Under the pieces are notes generated by a model, which worked only from the letters and a program-made list of their open reading frames with translations, was not told the origin of the DNA and did not search any database. A program made the translations under genes and the position numbers. A stretch of 64,000 nt of DNA from Microbacterium sp. BR1 (GTDB lineage: Bacteria > Actinomycetota > Actinomycetes > Actinomycetales > Microbacteriaceae): positions 248,001-312,000 of the forward strand of contig NZ_NMUN01000003.1 of assembly GCF_002812725.1 (NCBI RefSeq), read 5' to 3'. Positions 44,335 to 55,965 of this stretch are shown in pieces (within the stretch, counting starts at the first letter, position 1; each line of letters opens with the position of its first letter).

Positions 44335-45506
44335 AGCAGTACATCTTCACCATCCTCTTCACGGCATTCCTGACGTTCGCCCTGTCGTGGGCGGTGTGGC
44401 AGCTGAGCATGCGGTTCAAGCTGTACCCCGGCATCCGCGAGCGTGACGTGCACAAGACCCCGACGCCCCGGCTCGGCGGGGTCGCGATGTTCTTCGGCAT
44501 CGTCGCGGCCTTCGTCGTGTCGCGCGCCAACGACTACTTCAATCCGTTCTGGTCGGCCCCGCAGCAGATCTACGGAATCCTCGGCGCGATGCTGCTGATC
44601 GTCGTCGTGGGTGTGATCGACGACCTGTGGGATCTGGACTGGCTCATCAAGCTGGGCGCGCAGTTTCTCGCCGCGGGGCTCATCGCGGGCGTCGGGGGAC
44701 TGCAGATCTACTCGCTGCCGATCGGCGGACTGACGGTCGGCTCGAGCTGGGTCAGCTTCACGCTGACGGTCTTCTCGATCGTCATCGTCATGAACGCGGT
44801 CAACTTCATCGACGGGCTCGACGGTCTCGTGGCCGGCGTCTGCCTGATCGCGAACGGCGTGTTCTTCGTCTACTCCTACCTGTTGCTGCGTGAGTTCGCG
44901 ACGAACAACTTCTCTCTCGCCACCTTCATCGCCGCCGTGCTGGTCGGAGCGTGCCTGGGCTTCCTGCCCCTGAACTGGACGCCCGCGAAGCTCTTCATGG
45001 GCGATTCGGGTGCGCTGCTGCTGGGCTTGCTGATGGCGACATCCGCCATCGCGATCACCGGTGCCATACCGCCGGGCGCACTCGACCCGGAAGACTTCGG
45101 TCGCTCGCAGCTGCTCGGTGCGTTCATCCCGATCGTCCTGCCGATCGTCGTCGTCCTGCTGCCCCTGCTCGACTTCGGGATGGCGGTGCTGCGCCGCCTG
45201 CGCGCGGGCAAGAGCCCGTTCTCGCCCGACCGCAAGCACCTGCATCACCGCATGCTCGACATGGGCCACAGCGACCGCGACGCCGTGCTGATCTTCTACG
45301 CCTGGACCGCGGTCATCAGCCTCGCGGTGCTGCTCATGTTCATCGCCGAGCGCAACCAACTGTCCTACTGGATCGGGGTCGGCTTCGCCGCGATCGGCGC
45401 CGCGGCGTGCCTCGTCCTGACGTTCATGCCCTCGAGGCGCCGCCGGCGTGAGGCGGACCCCCGCACCGCCGAAGAGATTCTGACCCCCGTGGAGGAACTG
45501 CCATGA
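44331..45506 (+). CDS. wecA: Undecaprenyl-phosphate glycosyl-1-phosphate transferase (MraY/WecA family)
   Basis: 391 residues with about ten helices. Moves a sugar-1-phosphate (GlcNAc in WecA) onto undecaprenyl phosphate, starting cell-envelope glycan synthesis. Motifs: VHKTPTPRLGGVAMF, DDLWDLDW (catalytic Asp pair), NAVNFIDGLDGLVAG, a MGDSGAL loop, and a cytoplasmic HLHHRMLDMGHS histidine motif. GTG start overlaps tsaC; stop overlaps the AtpI-like gene (ATGA). This order before the atp operon is typical of actinomycetes. Confidence 0.92.
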   Translation: MKQYIFTILFTAFLTFALSWAVWQLSMRFKLYPGIRERDVHKTPTPRLGGVAMFFGIVAAFVVSRANDYFNPFWSAPQQIYGILGAMLLIVVVGVIDDLWDLDWLIKLGAQFLAAGLIAGVGGLQIYSLPIGGLTVGSSWVSFTLTVFSIVIVMNAVNFIDGLDGLVAGVCLIANGVFFVYSYLLLREFATNNFSLATFIAAVLVGACLGFLPLNWTPAKLFMGDSGALLLGLLMATSAIAITGAIPPGALDPEDFGRSQLLGAFIPIVLPIVVVLLPLLDFGMAVLRRLRAGKSPFSPDRKHLHHRMLDMGHSDRDAVLIFYAWTAVISLAVLLMFIAERNQLSYWIGVGFAAIGAAACLVLTFMPSRRRRREADPRTAEEILTPVEELP

Positions 45507-46024
45507 AGAAGACACGCTCATCCCCGCCCTCGGACCGGGTCGTCGCCAGCACGCCCATTCTCGCCGCGACACTGCGCTGGAGCGTGATACTCACGGCGGC
45601 CCTCATCGTCGTGGGCGTACTCGTCGGCTTCAGCGTGGCCCAGGCGGACGGGGCGCTGAGCGCCCTCTCGGGGGTGCTGACCGCCGCCGTCTTCCTCGGC
45701 ATCACGGCCATCAGCATCCTGATCGCCAACCGCTGGTTCGGCGACCCCCTCTTCGTCCCGATCTTCTTCGGCATCGTGCTGGGCGGCTGGCTGCTGAAGT
45801 TCGTCGTATTCATCGTCGTCCTGCTGGTGCTGCGCGGGCAGGAGTGGATCGTCCCGCCCGTCTTCTTCATCGGACTGGTCGCCGGAATCGTCGCCTCGCT
45901 CGTGGTGGACGTCGTCGTCATGCTGCGGATGCGACTGCCGTACGTGAGCGATGTGACGTTGCCGGGGGATAGCAGTGCCCCTGAAACCCCGCAGGCCATC
46001 ACGAAGCCGCCCGCGGATTCGTGA
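45503..46024 (+). CDS. AtpI-like membrane protein
   Basis: 173 residues with four hydrophobic helices (about 24-45, 55-75, 84-110, 119-142) and a Pro/Ser-rich tail. Similarity to AtpI is by topology and position directly before the ATP synthase genes, not by strong motifs. Such proteins assist Fo assembly or ion supply. Start overlaps the wecA stop by 4 bases. Confidence 0.7.
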   Translation: MKKTRSSPPSDRVVASTPILAATLRWSVILTAALIVVGVLVGFSVAQADGALSALSGVLTAAVFLGITAISILIANRWFGDPLFVPIFFGIVLGGWLLKFVVFIVVLLVLRGQEWIVPPVFFIGLVAGIVASLVVDVVVMLRMRLPYVSDVTLPGDSSAPETPQAITKPPADS

Positions 46025-46041
46025 CCTGCCCAGATCCTTGA

Positions 46042-46047
46042 TAGGGT
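46042..46047 (+). promoter_or_regulatory. Candidate -10 box of the atp operon
   Basis: TAGGGT, about 170 bases before atpB. The leader between (46054-46218) carries the 15-bp repeats described separately. Confidence 0.35.
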
Positions 46048-46088
46048 TGAGGCGTTCCCCTGGGCCGTGCATCGAACTGAGGTTCGTG

Positions 46089-46118
46089 ACAGACACAGTC
46101 GTAACAGACACCGTCGTT
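46089..46118. repeat. Two 15-bp direct repeats in the atp leader
   Basis: ACAGACACAGTCGTA is followed directly by ACAGACACCGTCGTT, then a further AGACA. A shorter direct repeat, GCAGTCT, follows at about 46132-46152. The segment is much less GC-rich than its surroundings. Confidence 0.7.
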
Positions 46119-46218
46119 AGACATTTTTTCGGCAGTCTTTTCCGCAGTCTCACCGATACACAGTGACGTGCACCGCCGCGGTTGACTCTCACCATTCCCG
46201 TCGCATCGGTCTCGACCG

Positions 46219-47335
<1,117 letters not shown>

Positions 47336-47364
47336 GCCATCAGACCCTCACTTAAGGAGACAGG

Positions 47365-47934
47365 ATGCTGAACGCTCTTGTCACTCTTGCCGCTGAAGGC
47401 AAGGGCGAGGCGCCCAGCCCGCTCATTCCGGCGATGTACGACATCGTCTGGTCTGCGGTGTGCTTCGTCGTCATCCTGCTGGTGTTCTGGCGTGTCATCC
47501 TTCCGCGGATGACGGCGCTGCTCGACGCGCGGTCCGCCGCGATCGAGGGCAACATCGCGAAGGCTGACGAGGCGCAGAAGCAGGCCGAGGCAGCGCTGCA
47601 GGAGTACACCGCGCAGCTGGCCGACGCCCGCCGCGAGGCCGGTGAGATCCGCGAGGCCGCCCGTGAGGACGGCAAGCGCATTCTCGCCGAGGCCAAGGAC
47701 GCCGCAGCCGCCGAGGCCGCGCGTCAGACCGCGACGGCGCACGCGCAGATCGAAGCCGAGCGCCAGGGCGCACTCGTCTCGCTGCGTTCCGAGGTGGGAA
47801 CGCTCGCGCTCGACCTCGCCGGCGGAGTCATCGGAGAGACGCTCTCCGACGACGCGAAGGCGAAGTCCGTGGTCGACCGCTTCCTGGCCGAGCTCGAGGC
47901 ATCCGAAAAGGCTGCTGCGGGGAAGGCCGAGTAA
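47365..47934 (+). CDS. atpF: F1Fo ATP synthase subunit b
   Basis: 189 residues: one N-terminal membrane helix (about 22-42, DIVWSAVCFVVILLVFWRVIL) and a long charged coiled coil, forming the peripheral stalk. Stop overlaps the atpH ATG (TAATG). Confidence 0.95.
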   Translation: MLNALVTLAAEGKGEAPSPLIPAMYDIVWSAVCFVVILLVFWRVILPRMTALLDARSAAIEGNIAKADEAQKQAEAALQEYTAQLADARREAGEIREAAREDGKRILAEAKDAAAAEAARQTATAHAQIEAERQGALVSLRSEVGTLALDLAGGVIGETLSDDAKAKSVVDRFLAELEASEKAAAGKAE

Positions 47935-48740
47935 TGGGCAGCGCGACCACTCAGGCGCAGCGCGCGACGAACGCCGAGCTTGCCGGTGCGAAGGGCCTCG
48001 ATCTCGCCGTCGCGAGCCAGCTCTTCCACTCGGCACGGGTCGTCGGTTCTTCGTCGCACCTGAGCGGTGGGCTCGCCGACCCGTCGGCATCGCCGCAGTC
48101 GCGTCGGAAGGTCGTCGAGGATGTCTTCGGCGCGACGTTCGCACCGACGAGCGTCTCCCTTCTCGCGTTCGCCGTCGAGCAGCGGTGGTCTTCGGCCGCC
48201 GATCTGATCGCCGGAATCGAAGAGCTCGCGATCCGCGTCGTGGCGATCTCGGCGGGTGCGGGCACGACGAGTGCCTCCGACATCGAGGGCGAGTTGTTCT
48301 CGTTCTCGCGGACGGTCACGGCGAATCCGGAGCTCGAGCTCGCGCTCGGCAGCCGCCTCGGCGACGCGACCGCGAAGGGCGCGCTCGTCGACACGCTGCT
48401 CGCCGGTCGCGTCAGCGCGGGCACCGCCCTGATCGTCTCGTCGATCGTGCAGCAGCCGGGGGAGCGCCGCATCCGCGAGTCGCTCTCGCGCACCATGCGG
48501 ATCGTCTCGGACGAGCTGAACCGGACGGTTGCGACCGTCACGACGGCCACGCCCCTCACGGACGCGCAGGCGGCGCAGCTGATTCGCCTGCTGAGCGCGA
48601 AGTACGGCCGCGACGTATCCCTGAACACGGTGGTCGACGAGGCCGTCGTCGGGGGCCTGCGCGTGCAGATCGCGGACGATGTCATCGACGCATCCGTCTC
48701 GGCTCGCCTCGCGGAACTCCGCCAGCGGTTGGCGGGCTGA
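47934..48740 (+). CDS. atpH: F1Fo ATP synthase subunit delta
   Basis: 268 residues, longer than the roughly 180-residue E. coli subunit but normal for actinomycetes. The C-terminal part ends with the typical [14 protein letters not shown] and [18 protein letters not shown] signature. Links the peripheral stalk to F1. Coupled to atpF by a 1-base overlap. Confidence 0.92.
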   Translation: MGSATTQAQRATNAELAGAKGLDLAVASQLFHSARVVGSSSHLSGGLADPSASPQSRRKVVEDVFGATFAPTSVSLLAFAVEQRWSSAADLIAGIEELAIRVVAISAGAGTTSASDIEGELFSFSRTVTANPELELALGSRLGDATAKGALVDTLLAGRVSAGTALIVSSIVQQPGERRIRESLSRTMRIVSDELNRTVATVTTATPLTDAQAAQLIRLLSAKYGRDVSLNTVVDEAVVGGLRVQIADDVIDASVSARLAELRQRLAG

Positions 48741-48819
48741 ACCCAGATTTCCCGCACCCCGTGCGGAACGCGGAGCGAGAGCCCCGCACCAGACAGCACT
48801 CTCAAGACAGAGGAAGACA

Positions 48820-50460
48820 ATGGCAGAACTATCGATCAGCCCCGACGTCATCCGTGACGCGCTGAAGGACTTCGCCGCCGCGTACGAGCCCACCGGCGCG
48901 GCCGCGGCCGAGGTCGGCACGGTCGTCGACGCGGCCGACGGCATCGCCCACGTCGAGGGCCTGCCCGGCGTGATGGCGAACGAGCTCGTCACGTTCGAGG
49001 ACGGCACGCAGGGCCTCGCCCTGAACCTGGACGAGCACGAGATCGGTGTCGTCGTCCTCGGCGAGTTCTCGGGCATCGAGGCCGGCAACTCGGTCACCCG
49101 CACGGGCGAGGTCCTCTCGGTCGCCGTCGGTGACGGATACCTCGGCCGCGTGGTGGACCCGCTCGGAAACCCGATCGACGGCCTCGGCCCGGTCGCGACC
49201 GAGGGACGCCGTGCGCTCGAGCTGCAGGCGCCCGGCGTCATGCAGCGCAAGTCGGTGCACGAGCCCATGCAGACCGGCATCAAGGCGATCGACGCCATGA
49301 TCCCGATCGGTCGCGGACAGCGTCAGCTCATCATCGGCGACCGCCAGACCGGTAAGACGGCCATCGCGATCGACACGATCATCAACCAGAAGGACAACTG
49401 GGCGTCGGGCGACGAGAACAGGCAGGTTCGCTGCGTGTACGTCGCCATCGGCCAGAAGGGCTCCACGATCGCGGCCGTCAAGGGCGCGCTCGAGGACGCC
49501 GGAGCGATGGAGTACACCACCATCGTCGCCGCGCCCGCGTCCGACCCGGCGGGCTTCAAGTACCTCGCGCCCTACACCGGCTCGGCCATCGGCCAGCACT
49601 GGATGTACGGCGGCAAGCACGTCCTGATCATCTTCGACGACCTGTCGAAGCAGGCCGAGGCCTACCGTGCCGTCTCCCTTCTCCTCCGTCGTCCGCCGGG
49701 CCGCGAGGCCTACCCGGGTGACGTCTTCTACCTGCACTCCCGTCTGCTCGAGCGTTGCGCGAAGCTCTCGGACGAGCTCGGCGCCGGATCGATGACGGGT
49801 CTGCCGATCATCGAGACGAAGGCCAACGACGTCTCGGCGTACATCCCGACCAACGTGATCTCGATCACGGACGGCCAGATCTTCCTGCAGTCCGACCTGT
49901 TCAACGCCAACCAGCGTCCCGCGGTCGACGTGGGCATCTCGGTCTCGCGTGTGGGTGGTGACGCTCAGGTCAAGTCGATCAAGAAGGTCTCGGGAACGCT
50001 CAAGCTCGAGCTCGCCCAGTACCGCTCGCTCGAGGCGTTCGCGATGTTCGCGAGCGACCTGGACGCGGCATCCCGTCGCCAGCTGGCGCGCGGTGCTCGA
50101 CTGACCGAGCTGCTCAAGCAGCCGCAGTACTCGCCGTACCCGGTCGAGGAACAGGTCGTCTCGATCTGGGCCGGCACCAACGGCAAGCTCGACAACATCG
50201 CCGTCGAGGACGTGCTGCGTTTCGAGGCGGAGCTGTTGGATCACCTGCGCCGGAACACCGAGATCCTGACGACCCTCCGCACGACCAATGTGCTGGACGA
50301 CGACACGCTCACCGAGCTCGACAAGCAGGTCGACGCTTTCACCCTCGAGTTCCAGGGCGGAAAGGGTCAGAGCATCTCCGCTCCCGGACATGAAGAGGTC
50401 GCGGCCGCCGAGGCCGAGGACGTCAACCAGGAGCAGATCGTCAAGGGCCGCCGGGGCTAG
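48820..50460 (+). CDS. atpA: F1Fo ATP synthase subunit alpha
   Basis: 546 residues. Non-catalytic nucleotide site with Walker A GDRQTGKT (173-180), [20 protein letters not shown] and the conserved [10 protein letters not shown]. The ATG at 48820 follows AGGAAG. In-frame codons upstream lie in the gap after atpH and are not family-like. Confidence 0.97.
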   Translation: MAELSISPDVIRDALKDFAAAYEPTGAAAAEVGTVVDAADGIAHVEGLPGVMANELVTFEDGTQGLALNLDEHEIGVVVLGEFSGIEAGNSVTRTGEVLSVAVGDGYLGRVVDPLGNPIDGLGPVATEGRRALELQAPGVMQRKSVHEPMQTGIKAIDAMIPIGRGQRQLIIGDRQTGKTAIAIDTIINQKDNWASGDENRQVRCVYVAIGQKGSTIAAVKGALEDAGAMEYTTIVAAPASDPAGFKYLAPYTGSAIGQHWMYGGKHVLIIFDDLSKQAEAYRAVSLLLRRPPGREAYPGDVFYLHSRLLERCAKLSDELGAGSMTGLPIIETKANDVSAYIPTNVISITDGQIFLQSDLFNANQRPAVDVGISVSRVGGDAQVKSIKKVSGTLKLELAQYRSLEAFAMFASDLDAASRRQLARGARLTELLKQPQYSPYPVEEQVVSIWAGTNGKLDNIAVEDVLRFEAELLDHLRRNTEILTTLRTTNVLDDDTLTELDKQVDAFTLEFQGGKGQSISAPGHEEVAAAEAEDVNQEQIVKGRRG

Positions 50461-50480
50461 GGAGACGCGACAGCGACACC

Positions 50481-51377
50481 ATGGGCGCACAACTACGGGT
50501 CTACAAGCAGAAGATCTCTTCTGCCCAGACGACCAAGAAGATCACGAAGGCGATGGAGCTCATCGCGGCTTCGCGCATTCAGAAGGCGATGGCGCGCGTC
50601 AAAGCGTCCTCACCTTTTGCGCGCGCCGTGACGCGGGCCGTCTCGGCGGTCGCGACCCACTCCAACGTCGAACACCCGCTCACGACGGAACGCCCGGTCA
50701 TCCGCCGGTCGGCCGTCGTCATCTTCACCTCGGACCGCGGTCTCGCGGGCGCGTTCAACTCGCAGATCCTGCGTGAGGGGCTCGAACTGGCCGCGCTGCT
50801 GCGTTCCCAGGGCAAGGAAGTCACGTACTTCCTGGTCGGGCGCAAGGCGGTCGGCTACTTCCAGTTCCGCAAGCTGGCGAGCGCCGCGCAGTGGATCGGC
50901 GACACCGACACCCCGCAGTTCACGACGGCGGAGAAGATCAGCGCCGAGCTGCTCGAGTCCTACCGGCGTGGCGGAGAGACGGATGGCGTCGACGAGATCC
51001 ATCTGGTGTACAACCGCTTCGTCAGCATGATGGTGCAGTCGGCCGAGACGGTTCGCCTGCTCCCTCTCGAGGTCGTCGAATCGGATGCCTCCGACTCGAG
51101 CGCGGTGTACCCGCTCTACGAGTTCGAACCGGACCCCGAGACGGTGCTGGACGCGCTCCTGCCCGTCTACATCCAGAGCCGAGTCTTCAACGCCCTTCTG
51201 CAGTCGTCCGCGGCAAAGCACGCCGCAACGCAGAAGGCGATGAAGTCCGCCAGCGACAACGCCGACAAGCTCATCACGACGTACACACGTCTGCGCAACA
51301 ACGCGCGCCAGGCCGAGATCACGCAGCAGATCGCCGAGATCGTCGGCGGCGCCGACGCCCTGGCATCGAGCAAATAA
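50481..51377 (+). CDS. atpG: F1Fo ATP synthase subunit gamma
   Basis: 298 residues forming the central rotor shaft. The N-terminal helix [33 protein letters not shown] and the C-terminal helix [35 protein letters not shown] are diagnostic (only parts quoted: [26 protein letters not shown]). Confidence 0.96.
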   Translation: MGAQLRVYKQKISSAQTTKKITKAMELIAASRIQKAMARVKASSPFARAVTRAVSAVATHSNVEHPLTTERPVIRRSAVVIFTSDRGLAGAFNSQILREGLELAALLRSQGKEVTYFLVGRKAVGYFQFRKLASAAQWIGDTDTPQFTTAEKISAELLESYRRGGETDGVDEIHLVYNRFVSMMVQSAETVRLLPLEVVESDASDSSAVYPLYEFEPDPETVLDALLPVYIQSRVFNALLQSSAAKHAATQKAMKSASDNADKLITTYTRLRNNARQAEITQQIAEIVGGADALASSK

Positions 51378-51394
51378 GCATCTCGAGCAAGTAA

Positions 51395-52873
<1,479 letters not shown>

Positions 52874-52875
52874 GC

Positions 52876-53136
52876 ATGCCCGTCAACGTGAGCCTGGTCT
52901 CCGCGGATGCGGAGGTGTGGTCCGGTGAGGCGACGCTCGTCATCGCCAAGACGGTCGAGGGCGAGATCGGTCTGATGGCAGGTCACGAGCCGATCCTCGC
53001 GATCCTCGCGCAGGGTCAGGTTCGCATCACACAGCCGGACGGGTCGAAGGTGCTCGCGAACGCGCAGGACGGGTTCCTGTCGATGGAGGGTGACGTGCTC
53101 ACCATCGTCGCCGGAAACGCCGCGCTCGTGGCCTGA
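52876..53136 (+). CDS. atpC: F1Fo ATP synthase subunit epsilon, short form
   Basis: 86 residues, comprising only the N-terminal beta sandwich (VSLVSADAEVWSGEATLVIA to EGDVLTIVAGNAALVA). The C-terminal two-helix domain that inhibits ATP hydrolysis in longer homologues is absent, and the stop is followed by a terminator rather than further coding sequence. Short epsilon subunits occur in related actinobacteria, so this is probably natural. Confidence 0.93.
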   Translation: MPVNVSLVSADAEVWSGEATLVIAKTVEGEIGLMAGHEPILAILAQGQVRITQPDGSKVLANAQDGFLSMEGDVLTIVAGNAALVA

Positions 53137-53161
53137 ATCGATTTCCGTCTGATTCGAACGC

Positions 53162-53201
53162 AACGAAGGCGAGGGGCCCGCAGGGGCTCCTCGCCTTCGT
53201 T
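53162..53201 (+). terminator. Strong hairpin terminator of the atp operon
   Basis: An 18-bp stem (AACGAAGGCGAGGGGCCC with its complement, one G-U pair) with a 4-base loop, 25 bases after the atpC stop. No T-run follows, as is common in high-GC actinomycetes. Confidence 0.85.
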
Positions 53202-53245
53202 CGTGCGGCATCCTTCACCCGTCTTCCTCGCGCTTCGGAGTCGTC

Positions 53246-54016
53246 ATGCTGGTCTTGCTTCCCCCGTCCGAGACGAAGAAGCCCGGTGGCGCACTCGCGC
53301 CCCTCGATCTCGATCGGCTTGCCCTGCCGGTCCTCGGTCCGCAGCGCCGGAGCGCCGTGGACGCGCTGATCCAGCTCTCGGGTGACCACGCCGAGGCCGC
53401 GCGGGTTCTCGGATTGAGCCCCCGTCAGTCGGGCGAGATCGAGGTCAATGCGGCGCTGGACGCGTCCCCGACGATGGCCGCCATCGACCGGTACACGGGA
53501 GTGCTCTACGACGCCCTCGCGGCCGACACTCTCGGACCGGCAGCGAGACGCTGGCTCGGTGCACACGTCATGATCCACAGCGCGCCCTTCGGCCCGGTGA
53601 GTGCACTCGATCGCATCCCCGCCTACCGGCTGGGGGCGACGGCGTCGATCCCTTCGCTCGGCTCCCTCCGTCGGCACTGGGCGACCGCGGTCACGGCAGC
53701 GCTCGCGGCATCCGGAGCCCCGTTCATCCTGGACTTGCGCTCCGAGGCGTATGCGGCGCTGGGTCCCGTTCCCTCTGCGCTCCCGTCGGTCTATCTGCGC
53801 GTCGTGACCGCGACCGGCGATGATGGCGCGGTGCGGGCCCTCAACCACTTCAACAAGCACGCGAAGGGCGCGCTCGCGCGCCTGCTCGCCAGTGACCGGC
53901 CGCGCATCCGGAGCGCGGCCGGGTTCGCGCGATGGGCGGGTGTCGCGGGCGTCGAGGTGCGACCGGGGGCCGACGGCGTCTGGACCCTGGTGGAGGAAAA
54001 ATCGGGAGTTACCTGA
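53246..54016 (+). CDS. yaaA: YaaA family peroxide-stress protein
   Basis: 256 residues. Matches the YaaA/DUF328 family by the opening LVLLPPSETK, the central YTGVLYDAL and the conserved NHFNKHAKG. E. coli YaaA lowers free iron and protects DNA during peroxide stress; the same role here is inferred. Independently placed after the atp terminator. Confidence 0.9.
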   Translation: MLVLLPPSETKKPGGALAPLDLDRLALPVLGPQRRSAVDALIQLSGDHAEAARVLGLSPRQSGEIEVNAALDASPTMAAIDRYTGVLYDALAADTLGPAARRWLGAHVMIHSAPFGPVSALDRIPAYRLGATASIPSLGSLRRHWATAVTAALAASGAPFILDLRSEAYAALGPVPSALPSVYLRVVTATGDDGAVRALNHFNKHAKGALARLLASDRPRIRSAAGFARWAGVAGVEVRPGADGVWTLVEEKSGVT

Positions 54017-54105
54017 GATTCTCCTGCATGTTTGCCCGGTATCTCGCTACCATGTGACACGCGGGCCCGACGGGCCCCCGAACCGCGGCCTGAGGGCCCC
54101 GAGAG

Positions 54106-54735
54106 ATGGATATGGACATGCCTCTGGATATCACCTACTACGACAACGGGTCGGGTGCGGCGCTTGCCTTCCTGTTCCTCTTCCTTCCGTTCCTCTTCAT
54201 CATCCTCATCGCCGGATACGTCATCGGAGCGATCTTCTACATGAAGATCTTCGAAAAGGCCGGGGTCGAGGGCAAGTGGCGCGCCTGGGTGCCGATCTAC
54301 AACACCATGATCTTCGTCAAGCTCGGTGACCTGAACCCGTGGTGGCTGCTGGTGCTCTGGCTCGCGAGCGGTGTCCTCGGCTGGATCCCCGTCATCGGCC
54401 AGATCATCCCGATCGCGGCCTTCCTGTACACGCTGGCCGCCGCGTGGCGCGTGGGGCTGAAGCTGCAGAAGGAGGCCGTCTGGCTCATCCTCTACTTCTT
54501 CCTCGCGATCGTGTGGCTCGGCATCCTGGCCTTCGACAAGTCGCGCTGGAACACCGCCATCCCCGCGGCGCCGTGGGCGGGCAACTTCCTCGCCGACAAG
54601 ACGGTCTGGAACGGCATCCCCGTTCAGACCCCGGCTGGCGGGTTCCCCGCGAACCCTGCCACGCAGCCCGGCTCCTACTCGCCGCCTCCGGCGCCCCCGG
54701 TCGCCCCGGAAGACCCGAGCGCACCCCGGACGTAA
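54106..54735 (+). CDS. DUF5684 family membrane protein
   Basis: 209 residues with four to five hydrophobic helices (about 19-46, 82-110, 128-148). A cytoplasmic segment EKAGVEGKWRAWVPIYN is characteristic of DUF5684, and the Pro-rich tail (QTPAGGFPANPATQPGSYSP) is cytoplasmic or disordered. Function unknown. The ATG at 54106 follows GAGAG. Confidence 0.78.
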   Translation: MDMDMPLDITYYDNGSGAALAFLFLFLPFLFIILIAGYVIGAIFYMKIFEKAGVEGKWRAWVPIYNTMIFVKLGDLNPWWLLVLWLASGVLGWIPVIGQIIPIAAFLYTLAAAWRVGLKLQKEAVWLILYFFLAIVWLGILAFDKSRWNTAIPAAPWAGNFLADKTVWNGIPVQTPAGGFPANPATQPGSYSPPPAPPVAPEDPSAPRT

Positions 54736-54745
54736 CCACCCGTGC

Positions 54746-54779
54746 CGAAACCCCCGTCGCATCCGTGGCGGGGGTTTCG
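54746..54779 (+). terminator. Hairpin after DUF5684 gene
   Basis: CGAAACCCCCG and its exact complement form an 11-bp stem with a 12-base loop, followed by TCGTCG. Confidence 0.65.
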
Positions 54780-54929
54780 TCGCGCGGGTGCCCGCTCGTT
54801 CGACGGCGTGTTCGCTCTCGGCGAACGGCTCGTCGGGATTCTGTTCCGCCGCAACCGGACCACGGGCGCCGAGACGGGGGCTTCGGTGATACTGCGCACC
54901 ACGAAATCTGCAGGTCCGGGGTGGTCTAC

Positions 54930-54935
54930 TAGGAT
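54930..54935 (+). promoter_or_regulatory. Candidate -10 box of PP2C gene
   Basis: TAGGAT, about 78 bases upstream of the GTG at 55014. The rest of 54780-55013 shows no supported gene. Confidence 0.35.
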
Positions 54936-55013
54936 GTGTAAGCCGCGCCGCGCCGCGCGCGGTCGGCGTGATCTCGGCGCACCGAGTCGCTGGCCCATCG
55001 GAGGGATGACCGC

Positions 55014-55907
55014 GTGCCCGAATTCGACGCGATCGCAGATCGCCGCACCGTAACGCTCAAGGGCGGCGGCGAGCTCTCGCTTTCGTGGGCTGCCGTGACG
55101 CATCGCGGGATGCGTCGTGAGCTCAATCAGGACGCCGTTCTCGCCGACTATCCGCTCTTCATCGTCGCGGACGGTATGGGCGGGCATCTGGGCGGCGAGA
55201 TCGCCAGCGCGAGCGCGGTCGATCGCCTCGGAGATCTCGTGCGTGACGGCCGGATCAACCCGAAGTCGATCGAGAAGGCGCTCTCGCGCGCGGTGAAGGA
55301 CATCATCGCCCACCCCGAGGCGACCGACGACGGCACCGGGACCACGGTCACCGGGATCTTCCTCGAGACCACGGGCATCGAACCCACGTGGGTGACTCTC
55401 AACATCGGTGACTCCCGCGTCTACCTGTTGCGTGACGGAACGCTGGCCCAGGTCACGACGGATCACTCGGTCGTCCAAGAGCTCATCGCCTCCGGCCGTC
55501 TCAGCCCGGAAGAGGCCGAGAACCACCCCTACGGAAACGTCATCACGCGCGCCGTGGGTCCGAGCGAGAGCGTGCACCCCGACTACATTCGCCTGGACGT
55601 GCTCGATGGGGATCGCTTCGTCATCTGTTCCGACGGGCTGACCAAGGAGCTCACCGACTTCGGCATCCGTCACTTCCTGCTCGAGAACGACGATCCGCGG
55701 GTCGCGATCGAGCAGATGATGCAGGCGTGCCTCGATAACGGAGGACGAGACAACATCTCGATCGTCGTCGTCGACGTGCGGCGTCCGGGAACGCGCCCGG
55801 CCGACGTGACCGACGACGACACCGACACGGCCGAGCGCGGTTCCGCGCGACGACCGCAGGCCACCGTGTCGGAGAGTTCCTCCCCAGAGCCGGCTGCCGG
55901 CGCCTGA
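55014..55907 (+). CDS. PP2C-family protein serine/threonine phosphatase
   Basis: 297 residues. Metal-binding motifs typical of PP2C: ELNQDAVL, VADGMGGHLGGE, LNIGDSRVYLLRDG, ICSDGLTKELTD and GGRDNISIVVVDV. The acidic Ser/Thr/Glu-rich tail (after about 255) is probably disordered. It removes phosphate from Ser/Thr in proteins, normally opposing a PknA/PknB-type kinase, none of which is in the window. The next gene encodes an EccC/FtsK-like ATPase about 60 bases downstream. Confidence 0.92.
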   Translation: MPEFDAIADRRTVTLKGGGELSLSWAAVTHRGMRRELNQDAVLADYPLFIVADGMGGHLGGEIASASAVDRLGDLVRDGRINPKSIEKALSRAVKDIIAHPEATDDGTGTTVTGIFLETTGIEPTWVTLNIGDSRVYLLRDGTLAQVTTDHSVVQELIASGRLSPEEAENHPYGNVITRAVGPSESVHPDYIRLDVLDGDRFVICSDGLTKELTDFGIRHFLLENDDPRVAIEQMMQACLDNGGRDNISIVVVDVRRPGTRPADVTDDDTDTAERGSARRPQATVSESSSPEPAAGA

Positions 55908-55965
55908 TCCCCGGATCGGGCTCACCGGCACCATTGTCCGTGGTGTCACGCGTTGACTGGGGCAT

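Noticed and set aside
54742..55053. Possible small gene of about 103 codons between DUF5684 and PP2C
   Set aside because: Its start lies in a terminator hairpin and its second half overlaps the PP2C promoter and start; no similarity.
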